Positions 4,853-5,308 of a stretch of 5,308 bases of DNA are shown one piece after another. This stretch comes from JBOHNM01 sp050730675 (GTDB lineage Bacteria > Planctomycetota > Phycisphaerae > Phycisphaerales > UBA1924): positions 1-5,308 of the forward strand of contig JBOHNM010000217.1 in the NCBI GenBank assembly GCA_050730675.1, in the 5' to 3' direction. The stretch's first letter is position 1. Every line of letters begins with the position of its first letter. The notes beneath the pieces are model-generated. The model saw only the letters and a list, made by a program, of their open reading frames with translations, searched no databases and was not told where the DNA came from. A program made the translations under genes and the position numbers.

Positions 4853-5308
4853 GCCGTTCCCTCAGCTGCGCGTTCTGCGGTTGACGGTGCGGTGTCAGCC
4901 GGCGTACCTGGCGCCGGCGGCCGATGGCGAGCTGAGGTCCCGTCTTCGTTACGCGCGTGACCTGCCAGGTCCTTGATGGCGATGTCTCGAAGGAGCGCTT
5001 TGTCGACCTTTCCGCCGGCATTGGTCGGCAGCTCATCGAGCACGATGAATCTTTCGGGCAGCTTGGCCTTGGCGAGCTGGCGGTCGAGCAGAAACGAGCA
5101 CAGATCGTCGAGCCGGGGGTGAGAGCCTAAAGCGGGCACCACTGCGGCGCAGGCCCGCTCGCCCAGCCGCTCATCGGGGATTCCCACGATCGCTACGCCA
5201 GCCACGTCAGGGTGCTCGAGCAGCAGCTCCTCGACTTCCCGCGGGAAGATGTTGGTGCCTCCCCGCAAGATCATGTCCTTGATGCGCCCCACGATGCGTA
5301 GGTATCCG
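4849..5308 (-). CDS. Acyl-CoA synthetase (AMP-forming, FadD-like), C-terminal 152 residues; 5' end outside window
   Basis: The frame is open from the right edge to a TGA at 4851-4849. It begins with GYLRIVGRIKDMILRGG, the hinge/A8 motif of the ANL (acyl-/aryl-CoA synthetase, luciferase) superfamily, followed by NIFPREVEE. The C-terminal mobile domain continues with HPDVAGVAIVGIPDERLGE and ends in the A10 motif LPTNAGGKVDKALLRD, whose Lys (residue 100 of the visible part, codon near 5008-5010) is the conserved adenylation lysine. The enzyme would activate a carboxylic acid with ATP and CoA, making it the entry step for this pathway. The first GTG visible at 5292 lies within the A8 motif and is not the start. 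After the last domain there is an unusual tail of about 40 residues rich in Ala, Pro, Thr and Arg. Substrate class (fatty, aromatic or steroid acid) cannot be judged because the N-terminal domain is missing. Confidence 0.9.
   Translation of the reverse strand, partial: GYLRIVGRIKDMILRGGTNIFPREVEELLLEHPDVAGVAIVGIPDERLGERACAAVVPALGSHPRLDDLCSFLLDRQLAKAKLPERFIVLDELPTNAGGKVDKALLRDIAIKDLAGHARNEDGTSARHRPPAPGTPADTAPSTAERAAEGTA

Noticed and set aside
1..5308. Search for mobile elements, integrase sites, tRNA genes, CRISPR arrays, defence genes or riboswitches
   Set aside because: No transposase motifs, terminal inverted repeats, spaced repeat arrays or tRNA-like folds were seen. The coding content is ordinary metabolic genes.

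Overview
The window looks like chromosome of a high-GC actinobacterium, most likely Mycobacterium or a close relative such as Rhodococcus or Nocardia. The clues are the strongly GC-biased third positions, GTG start codons, a 7Fe ferredoxin of the actinobacterial FdxA/FdxC type, a split (two-gene) acyl-CoA dehydrogenase, and an alpha-methylacyl-CoA racemase whose active-site spacing matches Mycobacterium tuberculosis MCR. Genus is inferred from gene content; no rRNA or other species marker is present.

Layout: two gene groups converge near position 2800. On the + strand, the window opens in the last 36 codons of a crotonase-superfamily gene (2-112). It is followed by a two-subunit acyl-CoA dehydrogenase whose genes overlap by 4 bp (168-1331 and 1328-2344). 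After a 101-bp gap with an imperfect hairpin comes a 7Fe ferredoxin (2446-2778). On the - strand, transcription enters from the right edge with the C-terminal part of an acyl-CoA synthetase (4849-5308). This overlaps the racemase (3677-4852) by 4 bp. An 88-bp AT-rich gap then precedes a BadH-like short-chain dehydrogenase (2827-3588).

Together the genes form a CoA-thioester catabolic locus. The synthetase would activate a carboxylic acid, the racemase would set the alpha-methyl configuration, and the dehydrogenase pair would introduce an alpha,beta double bond. The SDR would oxidise a hydroxyacyl-CoA, and the upstream crotonase would hydrate or hydrolyse an intermediate. The SDR resembles 2-hydroxycyclohexanecarboxyl-CoA dehydrogenase, and the crotonase tail resembles the MenB/BadI branch. 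An alicyclic, terpenoid or sterol-derived branched acid is therefore a reasonable guess for the substrate, but this is inference.

Non-coding points of note are a perfect 18-bp tandem duplication spanning the SDR stop codon, an 11-bp repeat that places the same stop-CG-ATG junction twice before the first dehydrogenase gene, and a 10-bp palindrome in the AT-rich gap before the SDR. No RNA genes, insertion sequences, integrases or CRISPR repeats were seen. No stretch over 300 bases lacks a gene.
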